Below, piece by piece: positions 1-5,934 of a stretch of DNA of 9,034 bases (position 1 is its first letter; every line of letters starts with the position of its first letter). Location of the stretch: NCBI GenBank assembly GCA_947483345.1, contig CANKNL010000111.1:1-9034 (forward strand), written 5' to 3'. The stretch comes from Chitinophagaceae bacterium. GTDB lineage: Bacteria > Bacteroidota > Bacteroidia > Chitinophagales > Chitinophagaceae. The notes below the pieces were generated by a model. It worked only from the letters and a program-made list of their open reading frames with translations, did no database searches and was not told where the DNA came from. Made by a program: the position numbers and the translations under genes.

Positions 1-306
1 AAACACAATTGTTTTGATACTGTCATTGGCCCTTAACTGAATAAAATGGGCAAGCTCTTCACTGCTCAATTGTTTGCCGCTTTCATCCAGTAAAACCAGG
101 TAATCCTCCTTTTGTAAGGCACCGGTAATCTGGACTCCCTCTTTTTTTTTAAGTTCCACTTCGCTGAGTTTGCCTGCATTTTTCGGCATCGGAATAATGG
201 TCCAGTCAACCGGATAATAATTGGAAATGCGTTTTGTAAATAAGTCAACCCCCGCCTTTACATAAGGCTCATGAATTTTACCAATGGTCCAGAATTGAAA
301 TTTCAT
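1..306 (-). CDS. rlmH: RlmH, 23S rRNA m3-pseudouridine-1915 methyltransferase (partial, 3' end outside window)
   Basis: Reading leftward from the ATG at 306-304 gives 102 open codons up to the window edge with no stop, so the C-terminal third is missing. The protein begins MKFQFWTIGK, continues with the segment FTKRISNYYPV and then has KNAGKLSEVELKKKEG and DYLVLLDESGKQLSSEELA. This is the recognisable N-terminal half of Bacteroidota RlmH (YbeA, SPOUT superfamily), usually about 155-160 residues. The family methylates N3 of pseudouridine 1915 in helix 69 of 23S rRNA on assembled 70S ribosomes, using S-adenosylmethionine. The sequence ends at KTIVF, just before where the SAM-binding glycine-rich loop and trefoil knot should lie, so the catalytic part cannot be checked. 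An overlapping 60-codon frame at 66-248 is a shadow of this gene. Its relation to the rest of the window is probably only proximity. Confidence 0.92.
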   Translation of the reverse strand, partial: MKFQFWTIGKIHEPYVKAGVDLFTKRISNYYPVDWTIIPMPKNAGKLSEVELKKKEGVQITGALQKEDYLVLLDESGKQLSSEELAHFIQLRANDSIKTIVF

Positions 307-404
307 GCACTAAAAATAAGAAAGATGGTGATAGATTAAGCGTTAAAAATAAACTAAACCGGTTACACCATTATTTTTTTATCTTTAATAAAACATCCTA
401 TTTC

Positions 405-1082
405 ATGAGTCAGCAATTGATACATATACCAGGCCTGCTTACTGCAACCGAACTGATCGCTATAGATGCCCTGATTGAAAAAGCCGGTTTTGTAGATGGT
501 AAATTAACGGCAAGCATGGCTGCCAAAGAGGTAAAAAATAATTTGCAGATAGAAGCAAATAATGAACATTTAACCGGTATTCAACATCTCATCAGCGCTG
601 CTTTAGGGCAGAGCCCTTTATTTAATATTGCGGCATTGCCCAAAAACTGTCAGCCTTTTTTAATCAGTAAATACAACAGCGGAAAATATTATGGCTGGCA
701 TGTTGATAGTCCAATCATGGGCAACCCGCCCATACGTACCGACCTGGCCATGACCATTTTTTTAAGCGACCCCGCAACCTACGAAGGCGGAGAACTGGTT
801 ATTCAATCAGATACCGGTACGGTAAACTTTAAACCCGCCAAAGGCGATGCCGTTTTATATCCTTGCCAATACCTGCACTGTGTAAATGAAATAAAAAGTG
901 GTGAAAGGGTGGCAGCGGTTACCTGGGTACAAAGCCATGTAAAAGATCCGGCGCAACGGCAAATATTATATCAGCTTAACCAGGTGCACGGTGCCTTGTA
1001 TCAGCAGGCTCCAAATGCACCCGCCACCAACCTGTTACTGCAAACGCATAGTAACCTGTTTAGGATGTGGGCCGATCTGTAA
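405..1082 (+). CDS. piuC: PKHD-type Fe(II)/2-oxoglutarate-dependent hydroxylase (PiuC/YbiX family)
   Basis: This is a 225-residue protein matching the usual length of the PiuC/YbiX family. It starts with MSQQLIHIPGLLTATE, the typical beginning of the family. The double-stranded beta-helix iron site is complete: H99 and D101 in GWHVDSP, and H158 in YLHCV. R168 in GERVAAVTW is the expected 2-oxoglutarate anchor. The RTDLAMTIFLSDP strand at 111-123 and the YEGGEL turn at 126-131 are also characteristic. Members are soluble Fe(II)/2OG oxygenases; some are iron-regulated and sit beside TonB siderophore receptors, but the physiological substrate is not settled. No receptor gene is adjacent here. 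The gene is divergent from rlmH across 98 bases and convergent with the sulfotransferase gene, with only 12 bases between their stops. The symbol marks family membership; substrate is unknown. Confidence 0.88.
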   Translation: MSQQLIHIPGLLTATELIAIDALIEKAGFVDGKLTASMAAKEVKNNLQIEANNEHLTGIQHLISAALGQSPLFNIAALPKNCQPFLISKYNSGKYYGWHVDSPIMGNPPIRTDLAMTIFLSDPATYEGGELVIQSDTGTVNFKPAKGDAVLYPCQYLHCVNEIKSGERVAAVTWVQSHVKDPAQRQILYQLNQVHGALYQQAPNAPATNLLLQTHSNLFRMWADL

Positions 1083-1094
1083 AATGTAAGTCAG

Positions 1095-2081
1095 TTAAAT
1101 TCGGCTTAATCTCAACTGTTCAAGTTTATGATATAAGTCAACTGATTTCTGCAAAAAAGCTGGTACCGGTTCGGGTACCTGTTCTTCTGTAAAAACCTGA
1201 TCAGGAAATTTGGCATGAAAACGACTTCTTTGCAGCATCGCTGCGCTTTCAACTTCAGAAATTGGTAATTGGGTTACAGATGCAATGGTATCAATTATGG
1301 TCATCGCCTCTTCGTGATAATTGATGGCAAATGACAGCTTATCTGTTTGTAAAATGTTATGAAAAGCCTGCAAATAAGTTTCCAGCACTTTGGCCATATA
1401 GTCATCCAAATTGTATTTAAGTGATCCATCCTGGTCAAACAGGTCTTCTTTTTTAAACCCGAATAATTCGGGCTCTATTAAACCGGGTATGGCCTGCATA
1501 CCTCTTTTCTTTTGTTGCGAACGGATTACTTCATCCGGCTTTCTATACAATAAAAAAAACGGAACAGTGGGAAATAAGGCCCTGAGTTCTTTATAAAAAT
1601 GAATATGCCAGCTGTCTGTTTTAATAAAAAGATGTTGGTGATTTTCGTTTCGCTTTGCCCCATAAAAGCCAATGGCAGCTTTTAGTTGCGGCAATATTTC
1701 CGACATTCGATTTTGCTTTTTACCAAAGCGAAGCAGGTCATCAAAAAAAGGCACTTCTGATAATACAATATTGCAAGGTTGTAAGCCCAGCATTTGGGAA
1801 ATTAAAGTTGAGCCGCAGCGTGAAATATGAAAAATAAAGGCAGTTGGTTCAATCACTTCAAACTCTTTTTCCCAGTCAACCAATACATCCGTGCTGCTCA
1901 TACTTCTTTTTAAATGCCCGTTCTCAGGTAAAACACGACAGGCCGAAATGGTTTCATCAAAAAATGGTTCTTTAAAATCTTTATCGCCCACATATAGCCA
2001 GCGGCAAAGCAGCTTGTCATCTTCAGCATATAATTTTATGGGAATCCATCCTTCAACCGGGCTTTGATTTTTATTATTCAT
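1095..2081 (-). CDS. PAPS-dependent sulfotransferase family protein
   Basis: This 328-residue protein carries both PAPS-binding signatures of the sulfotransferase superfamily. The 5'-phosphosulfate loop is at about 83-92 (IFHISRCGST). The 3'-phosphate-binding region is at about 178-189 (LYRKPDEVIRSQ), with R180 and S188 in the expected positions. There is no signal peptide or membrane segment, so it should act in the cytoplasm, moving sulfate from PAPS to a hydroxyl or amine. The first ~75 residues resemble no domain I can name. The substrate cannot be read from sequence. It is the last gene of a leftward run that also encodes an APS kinase, the enzyme making PAPS, which supports the call. 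It is separated from that run by a 318-base repeat-bearing gap, so it may have its own promoter or be read through; I saw no -7 consensus in the gap on this strand. Confidence 0.85.
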   Translation of the reverse strand: MNNKNQSPVEGWIPIKLYAEDDKLLCRWLYVGDKDFKEPFFDETISACRVLPENGHLKRSMSSTDVLVDWEKEFEVIEPTAFIFHISRCGSTLISQMLGLQPCNIVLSEVPFFDDLLRFGKKQNRMSEILPQLKAAIGFYGAKRNENHQHLFIKTDSWHIHFYKELRALFPTVPFFLLYRKPDEVIRSQQKKRGMQAIPGLIEPELFGFKKEDLFDQDGSLKYNLDDYMAKVLETYLQAFHNILQTDKLSFAINYHEEAMTIIDTIASVTQLPISEVESAAMLQRSRFHAKFPDQVFTEEQVPEPVPAFLQKSVDLYHKLEQLRLSRI

Positions 2082-2190
2082 CTTAAAAAATAAAGTAAAT
2101 CCTTTTTGTGGAATTGAAAATAGGCTTTGCCTTTGAACGCTTAAAGATCAGGGAACTTAATTTCAGTTTACAGTAGTACAAAAGCTCAAT

Positions 2191-2337
2191 CAGGGCTCTT
2201 TCCCCAAATCGGGCAAATAGATTGCATCCATTTTCCTTCTCCTTTGGAGAAGGTGCCTGAAAGGTGGATGAGGCCGATTTCGGGGCTCTTTTTTTGTTAC
2301 TTTTTTGGAGAAGCAAAAAAGTAAAAGACAAAAAAAA
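2191..2337. repeat. Composite intergenic palindromic repeat (Bacteroidota type)
   Basis: Several linked short repeats are visible. A perfect palindrome CCTTCTCC-TTT-GGAGAAGG occupies 2235-2253. The 10-mer TTTGGAGAAG occurs at 2243-2252 and again at 2304-2313. The 9-mer GGGCTCTTT occurs at 2193-2201 and 2283-2291, bracketing the central part. A long AT-rich hairpin closes the right end. From memory, similar CCTTCTCCTTTGGAGAAGG-type elements recur between genes in Bacteroidota genomes and create spurious ORFs like the one here. No transposase is present, so this would be a non-autonomous or REP-like element. Boundaries are approximate. Confidence 0.6.
2289..2337. terminator. Long AT-rich hairpin, possible bidirectional terminator or attenuator
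   Basis: The arms TTACTTTTTT (2297-2306) and AAAAAAGTAA (2315-2324) pair perfectly over 10 bp around the loop GGAGAAGC. After a small internal bulge the outer tracts TTTTTTTGT (2289-2297) and ACAAAAAAA (2328-2336) can also pair. It sits about 60 bases downstream of the nucleotidyltransferase stop on the leftward transcript and 200 bases before the sulfotransferase start. It could therefore separate expression of the two. The stem is almost pure A/U, which is weak for intrinsic termination, so the element may instead be just the end of the repeat. Confidence 0.35.
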
Positions 2338-2399
2338 GGAAAGCGTATTGAAATATCGCATTATTCATGAATTATAAAAAAGTAAACTTGTTAGTACAG

Positions 2400-2801
2400 T
2401 TATTTTGATTGCAGATAAACAGTCAGCATGTCATGAATATTCCCATCCACAAATTCCTTCCATCCATTTTCGCCTGCAATTACCTGCCGTCTGATCTCCG
2501 TGGCCGATATGGCAGCAACGGTGTCCGGAACATTGATCTCATTAATGGCATAGCCCACACCCCGTCCATAATTAACCGATGCAATATCAGGTATGGTAAT
2601 CACTTTCACCAAAGGATTAGCAGCATATACTTTTTCCCAAAGCGTTTGTACTTCAGCTGCAGTTAAAGGGTTGGCCGCATCAGGCTCAATATCCCGGATA
2701 GCAATCAGAACAGGTTGCTCTTCTTTTAAAAATGTATCAAAAATATGCATATGCCCCTTATGCGGACTTTGATAGCGGCCAATAAATAAATTGTATGTCA
2801 T
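2400..2801 (-). CDS. Small HxGH-type nucleotidyltransferase (adenylyltransferase/cytidylyltransferase-like)
   Basis: This 133-residue single-domain protein belongs to the HIGH-motif nucleotidyltransferase superfamily. The nucleotide-binding motif HKGH is at 14-17 within FIGRYQSPHKGHMHIF. A second motif, ISATEIRR, is at 98-105 and resembles the ISxTxxR motif of nicotinamide-nucleotide adenylyltransferases. The segment NPLTAAE at 44-50 recalls NPFTAGER of NadM-like enzymes. The reaction would be transfer of a nucleotidyl group from an NTP with release of pyrophosphate; the acceptor is unknown. Its ATG overlaps the stop of the APS-kinase gene (ATGA, 2798-2801), implying translational coupling and a linked role. 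ATP sulfurylase belongs to the same superfamily, so a sulfate-activation role is possible, but the sequence looks closer to NMN adenylyltransferase. It is too short to be a full Sat enzyme. Confidence 0.75.
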   Translation of the reverse strand: MTYNLFIGRYQSPHKGHMHIFDTFLKEEQPVLIAIRDIEPDAANPLTAAEVQTLWEKVYAANPLVKVITIPDIASVNYGRGVGYAINEINVPDTVAAISATEIRRQVIAGENGWKEFVDGNIHDMLTVYLQSK

Positions 2802-3496
2802 TTGTTTGATGCTTTAAATATTTTTTCGGTACAGGCCGCAATGCTTAATACTTGTGTATCGAGTATCACTTCCGGGTTTTCGGGAGCAAAATAAGGTGAT
2901 GAAATGCCGGTGAACTCTTTTATTTCGCCGGTGATAGCTTTGGCATATAAACCTTTCGGGTCTCTTTCAATACATACTTTTATATCGGTGCTCACATACA
3001 CTTCAATAAATTTTTTACACATGGCTCTGATCTCATTCCTGGTATCTAAATACGGCGAGATGAGAGAAACGATCACTACATTACCCTGGCTTTCGAGCAA
3101 GGAGGCCATGTATCCCACATTTAAATTATGTTTCTTTCTTGAGTCTTCATCAAAACCGGTTTGATGGATCACTTTCCTGATCTCATCACCATCCAGTAAT
3201 ACCGGAACCACACCCTTTTGCTTGTATTTTTCAACCAGCGCTTTGGCAATGGTGGTTTTGCCTGAGCCGCTCAAACCCGTTAAAAAAATAACGGCGGGTT
3301 TTGTCTTAAATCCTGTAATTTTTGCCCATATCTCATCAAAAGCGTAATAGGAAAATATTTTTATCAGTGAATCAATAATACCGATTGATATGGAAGCAAA
3401 CAGGTTTTTGGTTAACAGGTAAGCAATTATAAAAGTGATGAGGGAACTGTAAAGCCGGTAAACAACCGCTTTTATTAATTTTAATTTATTAAACAT
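2798..3496 (-). CDS. cysC: DUF2061 membrane domain fused to adenylyl-sulfate (APS) kinase
   Basis: This 232-residue protein has two parts. Residues 1-62 form a DUF2061-like membrane module (KAVVYRLYSSLITFIIAYLLT, then SISIGIIDSLIKIFSYY), with two probable membrane segments near 12-29 and 34-52. From about 67 onward it is a complete APS kinase: P-loop GLSGSGKTT at 74-82, DGDEIR at 102-107, SRKKHNLNVGYMA at 119-131, ISPY at 146-149, RDPKGLYAKA at 178-187, and GEIKEFTGISSPY at 190-202. APS kinase phosphorylates adenylyl-sulfate on the 3' hydroxyl with ATP to give PAPS. The fusion implies PAPS is made at the inner face of the cytoplasmic membrane. No cysD/cysN is adjacent. PAPS made here plausibly feeds the sulfotransferase at 1095-2081. 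The dioxygenase gene lies 57 bases upstream and the nucleotidyltransferase gene overlaps its stop by 4 bases. Confidence 0.9.
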   Translation of the reverse strand: MFNKLKLIKAVVYRLYSSLITFIIAYLLTKNLFASISIGIIDSLIKIFSYYAFDEIWAKITGFKTKPAVIFLTGLSGSGKTTIAKALVEKYKQKGVVPVLLDGDEIRKVIHQTGFDEDSRKKHNLNVGYMASLLESQGNVVIVSLISPYLDTRNEIRAMCKKFIEVYVSTDIKVCIERDPKGLYAKAITGEIKEFTGISSPYFAPENPEVILDTQVLSIAACTEKIFKASNK

Positions 3497-3553
3497 GCGC
3501 TAAGGTACTTATGGGTTGAGAAGTTTTGGAAGAATAAAAATACGCAGAACTTT

Positions 3554-4270
3554 TTATGGATTCATTTGTGATAATTCTTTTTCAAGTTGATCGGCTATTT
3601 GATGGCTTACTGCCGTATTCATTTCCCTGAACTGTACAATCATTTGCCATTTTGTTGCGGCATCCAATAAGCCCGACAGGTCTTCAATTTCTTTTTTTAC
3701 AAGTAGTTCCGTACTATTGAAAATAGTCTTCACCCAGTCATTTACCCCGGCATCTATAACCAGGTGTACCCGATTAATAGGGCTGTTATTATTGATGGCA
3801 TGCGGCAGGTTGAAATTCATATACCAGCACTCGCCTTCCTGTAGTGTTAATCGTTCTTTATCCAGATAAAATTCCACATCAGCATGGGTGCGTACCGGAA
3901 TATGCAAACGTATTTCACCACGTTCAAAATTCAGTTCAGCATCCCGGTGTTCTTTGATGTGGCTTCCGGCATTCAGTTTAAGCAAACGTACGGCCTGCAG
4001 CGGACATTTAAAATTTTGTAATACGGCTTTCAGGTAAGGGCTTTTATCTAAAAAAAGGGTATCCCGGTAATCCGGGTTCTCAGAAGGAGAGATGATGATA
4101 TCATCCGTCTTGCCAGCAATACTACGTAAAGGAATAGCCGCCCATTCACCTTCATAATGTTTAACCTGATAATGGGGAAGCCAAGGCTGGGCGGATAAGG
4201 CATCCACTTCCTTTTGCAACAACCGGGCATCAAAGAAAAAGGGCAATTGTAGATACTTGATGATCTGCAT
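3554..4270 (-). CDS. Aspartyl/asparaginyl beta-hydroxylase-like Fe(II)/2OG dioxygenase
   Basis: This 238-residue protein has the cupin-fold core of the aspartyl/asparaginyl beta-hydroxylase family (PF05118 type). The iron ligands are visible as H108 and D110 in IKEHRDAEL and H157 in NLPHAINN. R167 in NRVHLVID fits the 2-oxoglutarate-binding arginine. EIRLHIPV at 119-126 and GECWYMNF at 146-153 are characteristic neighbouring strands. There is no transmembrane anchor, unlike animal AspH. Bacterial relatives hydroxylate peptide-bound or free amino acids; the substrate here is not readable. The C-terminal ~50 residues, after about 185, extend past the catalytic core and look helical. It lies 39 bases after the metallophosphatase-like gene and 57 before the cysC fusion, so co-transcription is likely. 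It could supply the hydroxyl group that the sulfotransferase modifies, which is inference. Confidence 0.85.
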   Translation of the reverse strand: MQIIKYLQLPFFFDARLLQKEVDALSAQPWLPHYQVKHYEGEWAAIPLRSIAGKTDDIIISPSENPDYRDTLFLDKSPYLKAVLQNFKCPLQAVRLLKLNAGSHIKEHRDAELNFERGEIRLHIPVRTHADVEFYLDKERLTLQEGECWYMNFNLPHAINNNSPINRVHLVIDAGVNDWVKTIFNSTELLVKKEIEDLSGLLDAATKWQMIVQFREMNTAVSHQIADQLEKELSQMNP

Positions 4271-4309
4271 TAATTGATATAATGAATGTTAAACCCTTTG
4301 TTGATACCA

Positions 4310-5020
4310 TTAACAGGTTTTGGTTAAGGCCACATGGCTTTTTTTACCACGGTTGTCAAAGCCTAGCTCAATTTTTCGTAAGGCCAAACCGCTGGTTGCC
4401 GCATGGTTAATGATAACCTCTTCTTTGTTTTTGTTCTGGGCAATAACAGGACGGGTACAAAAATTGTCGGCATGTCCGCCAATAATGATATCCAGATGTG
4501 TGGAAGAAGCAGCCAGCGACAGATCATTTATTCCTGTTTTTGACTGATACCCCAACTGAGAAAGGCATACCACCAGGTGGCAGTTTTTTTCTTTTTTAAG
4601 ATATAGGGCAAGTGCATTGATACTGTCGGCTGTTGTGGATTGATTATCGGCCGTAATGATACCTGTTTTAATATCACCTTTATAAATGATCTTGTAATCA
4701 TTCGCCGACACGGAACATCTTTCACCTGCATGAATGGAGGCATCATAAACATGATGATCTGTATAAACCGGTGTGGTATCACCTGCGTGTAAAAGGAGGA
4801 GGTTTGCGCTGCTGTTTTTAAGTGTTTTAATATACTGCAGGTAAGGGGTTTCACCTTTATTATCTGTATTTCCGGTATGTGCCAAAACCAGGCTATTATT
4901 GTTGATGCGGTAACCGGTTACAGGACTAAGGCTGTTGGCAATAGATGTAAAAGGTTTGGCCGCAAGTAGTGCAGCCGTGGCCATACTGCCGCTGAATAAA
5001 AATTTTCTTCTTGTATTCAT
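4310..5020 (-). CDS. Tat-exported, degenerate 5'-nucleotidase/metallophosphatase-like protein
   Basis: This 236-residue protein starts with a twin-arginine signal (TRRKFL at 3-8, then a hydrophobic alanine-rich stretch to about 28), so it should be folded before export to the periplasm. That signal also supports the chosen start. The body resembles the metallophosphatase domain of UshA-type 5'-nucleotidases: HAGD at 78-81 for the second metal motif, VCLSQLGYQ at 151-159 where ITHLG is usual, and GGHADNF at 181-187 for the GGHTH motif. The first motif is weak (LAHTGNTD at 46-53 instead of a DxHG-type motif), and the segment that normally holds GNHExD is absent between about 88 and 105. With several metal ligands missing it may be a binding protein or a pseudo-enzyme. 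At 236 residues it is short even for the catalytic domain alone. It is probably first in the leftward operon. Confidence 0.7.
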   Translation of the reverse strand: MNTRRKFLFSGSMATAALLAAKPFTSIANSLSPVTGYRINNNSLVLAHTGNTDNKGETPYLQYIKTLKNSSANLLLLHAGDTTPVYTDHHVYDASIHAGERCSVSANDYKIIYKGDIKTGIITADNQSTTADSINALALYLKKEKNCHLVVCLSQLGYQSKTGINDLSLAASSTHLDIIIGGHADNFCTRPVIAQNKNKEEVIINHAATSGLALRKIELGFDNRGKKSHVALTKTC

Positions 5021-5104
5021 ACTGATAAAGTTGGTTCTGGTTTAATTAAGCCACCAAAATAGTATTAAACTTATTATTAAGCAAATAAATATACGAGTGA
5101 GCCG

Positions 5105-5112
5105 CAAAATTA
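5105..5112 (-). promoter_or_regulatory. Candidate Bacteroidota -7 element for the leftward operon
   Basis: Read on the minus strand this is TAATTTTG, an exact match to the TAnnTTTG -7 consensus of Bacteroidota housekeeping promoters. Transcription would start near 5098, giving a leader of about 78 bases before the ATG at 5020. No clear TTTG-type -33 element lies at the right distance, so this rests on the -7 match alone. Confidence 0.35.
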
Positions 5113-5226
5113 TTTTAATTCAACGTGGCAGATGTAATTTGTTAATATTGGTAAGCATTGTTTTTTAATTAATTTGGCGGTTATTCATTTGCTGGAAAGA
5201 TGATGTAGGAAATAAGTATTGAATTT

Positions 5227-5234
5227 TACTTTTG
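5227..5234 (+). promoter_or_regulatory. Candidate Bacteroidota -7 element upstream of the HEAGH gene
   Basis: TACTTTTG matches the TAnnTTTG consensus exactly. A start near 5241 would give a leader of about 108 bases before the ATG at 5349, containing the small inverted repeats at 5313-5336. The nearest TTTG (5188-5191) is 35 bases upstream, too far for a normal -33 element. Confidence 0.35.
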
Positions 5235-5348
5235 CATGAAGCTGTTGAAATGGGGTATATGTAAAAAATATAAAAAGAGAACTGAAAATAAATTATTTTT
5301 AATCCCATTGTAAATGATCTTCATCATTCAAAATGAGTGCTATAATAT

Positions 5349-5888
5349 ATGACAGAAAACAAAACTGAACTTGCCTCAGTCACTGAGATACCCCTTGATA
5401 AATACCTCGAAAAATGCATGTCATTTTTAAATGAAATAGGTATTGAGACCATGTTTGAAACATTGGTAGAACCTTGTTTTTTACCGGGGCTTTCCATTCG
5501 CAACGGTACAATCATTATTGATAGAGAAGCCCTTTATTACCCGGGCGATATCTTACACGAAGCCGGCCATATTGCCGTAGTGCCGGCAACCGAAAGGCAT
5601 ACCTTAAACGCTTCTGTTATTGAAAAACGGGAGCAGCGCGAAGCCGAGGAGATGATGGCCATTGCCTGGTCTTATGCGGCGTGTATGCATTTGGGTTTAG
5701 ACCCCTATGTTGTTTTTCATGATGATGGCTACAAGGGCGGTGGTAGTTATATTGCAGACAATTTTAATAATAAAAATTATTTTGGATTGCCCATGTTGCA
5801 ATGGATAGGATTAACGGCCGATGAAAAAAATGCAGCTGAAAAAAATACGGAACCTTACCCGCATATGATCAGGTGGTTAAGAGAATAA
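5349..5888 (+). CDS. Putative HEAGH-motif metallopeptidase, family not recognised
   Basis: This 179-residue protein has no signal peptide or membrane segment. HEAGH at 70-74 within DILHEAGHIAVVP is a zincin-type HExxH motif in which both histidines would bind zinc and E71 would be catalytic. About 26-30 residues later a helix rich in glutamates and alanines (REAEEMMAIAWSYAACMHLGL, near 97-117) is placed like the third-ligand helix of ImmA/IrrE-type peptidases, with E98, E100 or E101 as candidate ligand. Before the motif, NGTIIIDREALYYPGD (52-67) fits an edge strand leading into the active-site helix. I recognise no closer family. The C-terminal part (GGGSYIADNFNN, GLPMLQWIGL) has no assigned role. 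It lies 80 bases before the first collar gene on the same strand and may be co-expressed or process a neighbour product; that is inference. Confidence 0.7.
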   Translation: MTENKTELASVTEIPLDKYLEKCMSFLNEIGIETMFETLVEPCFLPGLSIRNGTIIIDREALYYPGDILHEAGHIAVVPATERHTLNASVIEKREQREAEEMMAIAWSYAACMHLGLDPYVVFHDDGYKGGGSYIADNFNNKNYFGLPMLQWIGLTADEKNAAEKNTEPYPHMIRWLRE

Positions 5889-5903
5889 ATTTTTATTCAT
5901 TTA

Positions 5904-5934
5904 TTTGGAAATGTAAATTAAATATCTATTTTTA
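5904..5934 (+). promoter_or_regulatory. Candidate promoter for the tail-collar triplet
   Basis: TTTG at 5904-5907 and TATTTTTA at 5927-5934 are separated by 19 bases. This is close to the Bacteroidota pattern TTTG, then 17-23 bases, then TAnnTTTG, with only the final G missing. A start near 5941 would leave a leader of about 28 bases before the ATG at 5969. This position supports the shorter collar start over the upstream in-frame ATG at 5873, which would lie before the transcription start. Confidence 0.4.

Larger units (their letters stand above)
2082..2399. other. 318-base gene-free gap with palindromic repeat
   Basis: This gap lies between the sulfotransferase start and the nucleotidyltransferase stop. 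It contains a composite repeat at about 2191-2337, described separately, and otherwise AT-rich DNA. A 92-codon leftward frame (2083-2361) is open, but its translation is lysine/serine-rich low-complexity sequence created by the repeat and is not credible as protein. No TAnnTTTG element was found on the minus strand here. Confidence 0.6.
5021..5348. promoter_or_regulatory. 328-base divergent intergenic region
   Basis: This AT-rich region separates the leftward sulfation/hydroxylation run from the rightward metallopeptidase and collar genes. No credible ORF or RNA gene was seen. It contains one exact TAnnTTTG element for each direction (listed separately). A small pair of overlapping inverted repeats lies just before the rightward start: AATGAT/ATCATT at 5313-5318 and 5323-5328, and TCATT/AATGA at 5324-5328 and 5332-5336. 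The layout is that of a two-way promoter region. Confidence 0.55.

Noticed and set aside
66..248. 60-codon leftward frame near the left edge
   Set aside because: It is a shifted frame inside rlmH; the true frame runs from 306 to the window edge and matches RlmH.
1411..1837. Rightward open frames inside the sulfotransferase gene
   Set aside because: These are short antisense frames over a gene with clear PAPS-binding motifs; there is no domain or start signal of their own.
2083..2361. 92-codon leftward open frame between the sulfotransferase and nucleotidyltransferase genes
   Set aside because: The translation is low-complexity and Lys/Ser-rich, and its codons coincide with the palindromic repeat and AT hairpin. 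It matches the kind of spurious ORF such repeats produce in Bacteroidota.
2400..2801. Calling the small nucleotidyltransferase an ATP sulfurylase
   Set aside because: At 133 residues it is far shorter than Sat, and the ISATEIRR and NPLTAAE motifs look more like NMN adenylyltransferase. The idea is kept only as a hypothesis.
4048..4854. Alternative frames over the dioxygenase and metallophosphatase-like genes
   Set aside because: They overlap confidently assigned frames and their translations show no domain.
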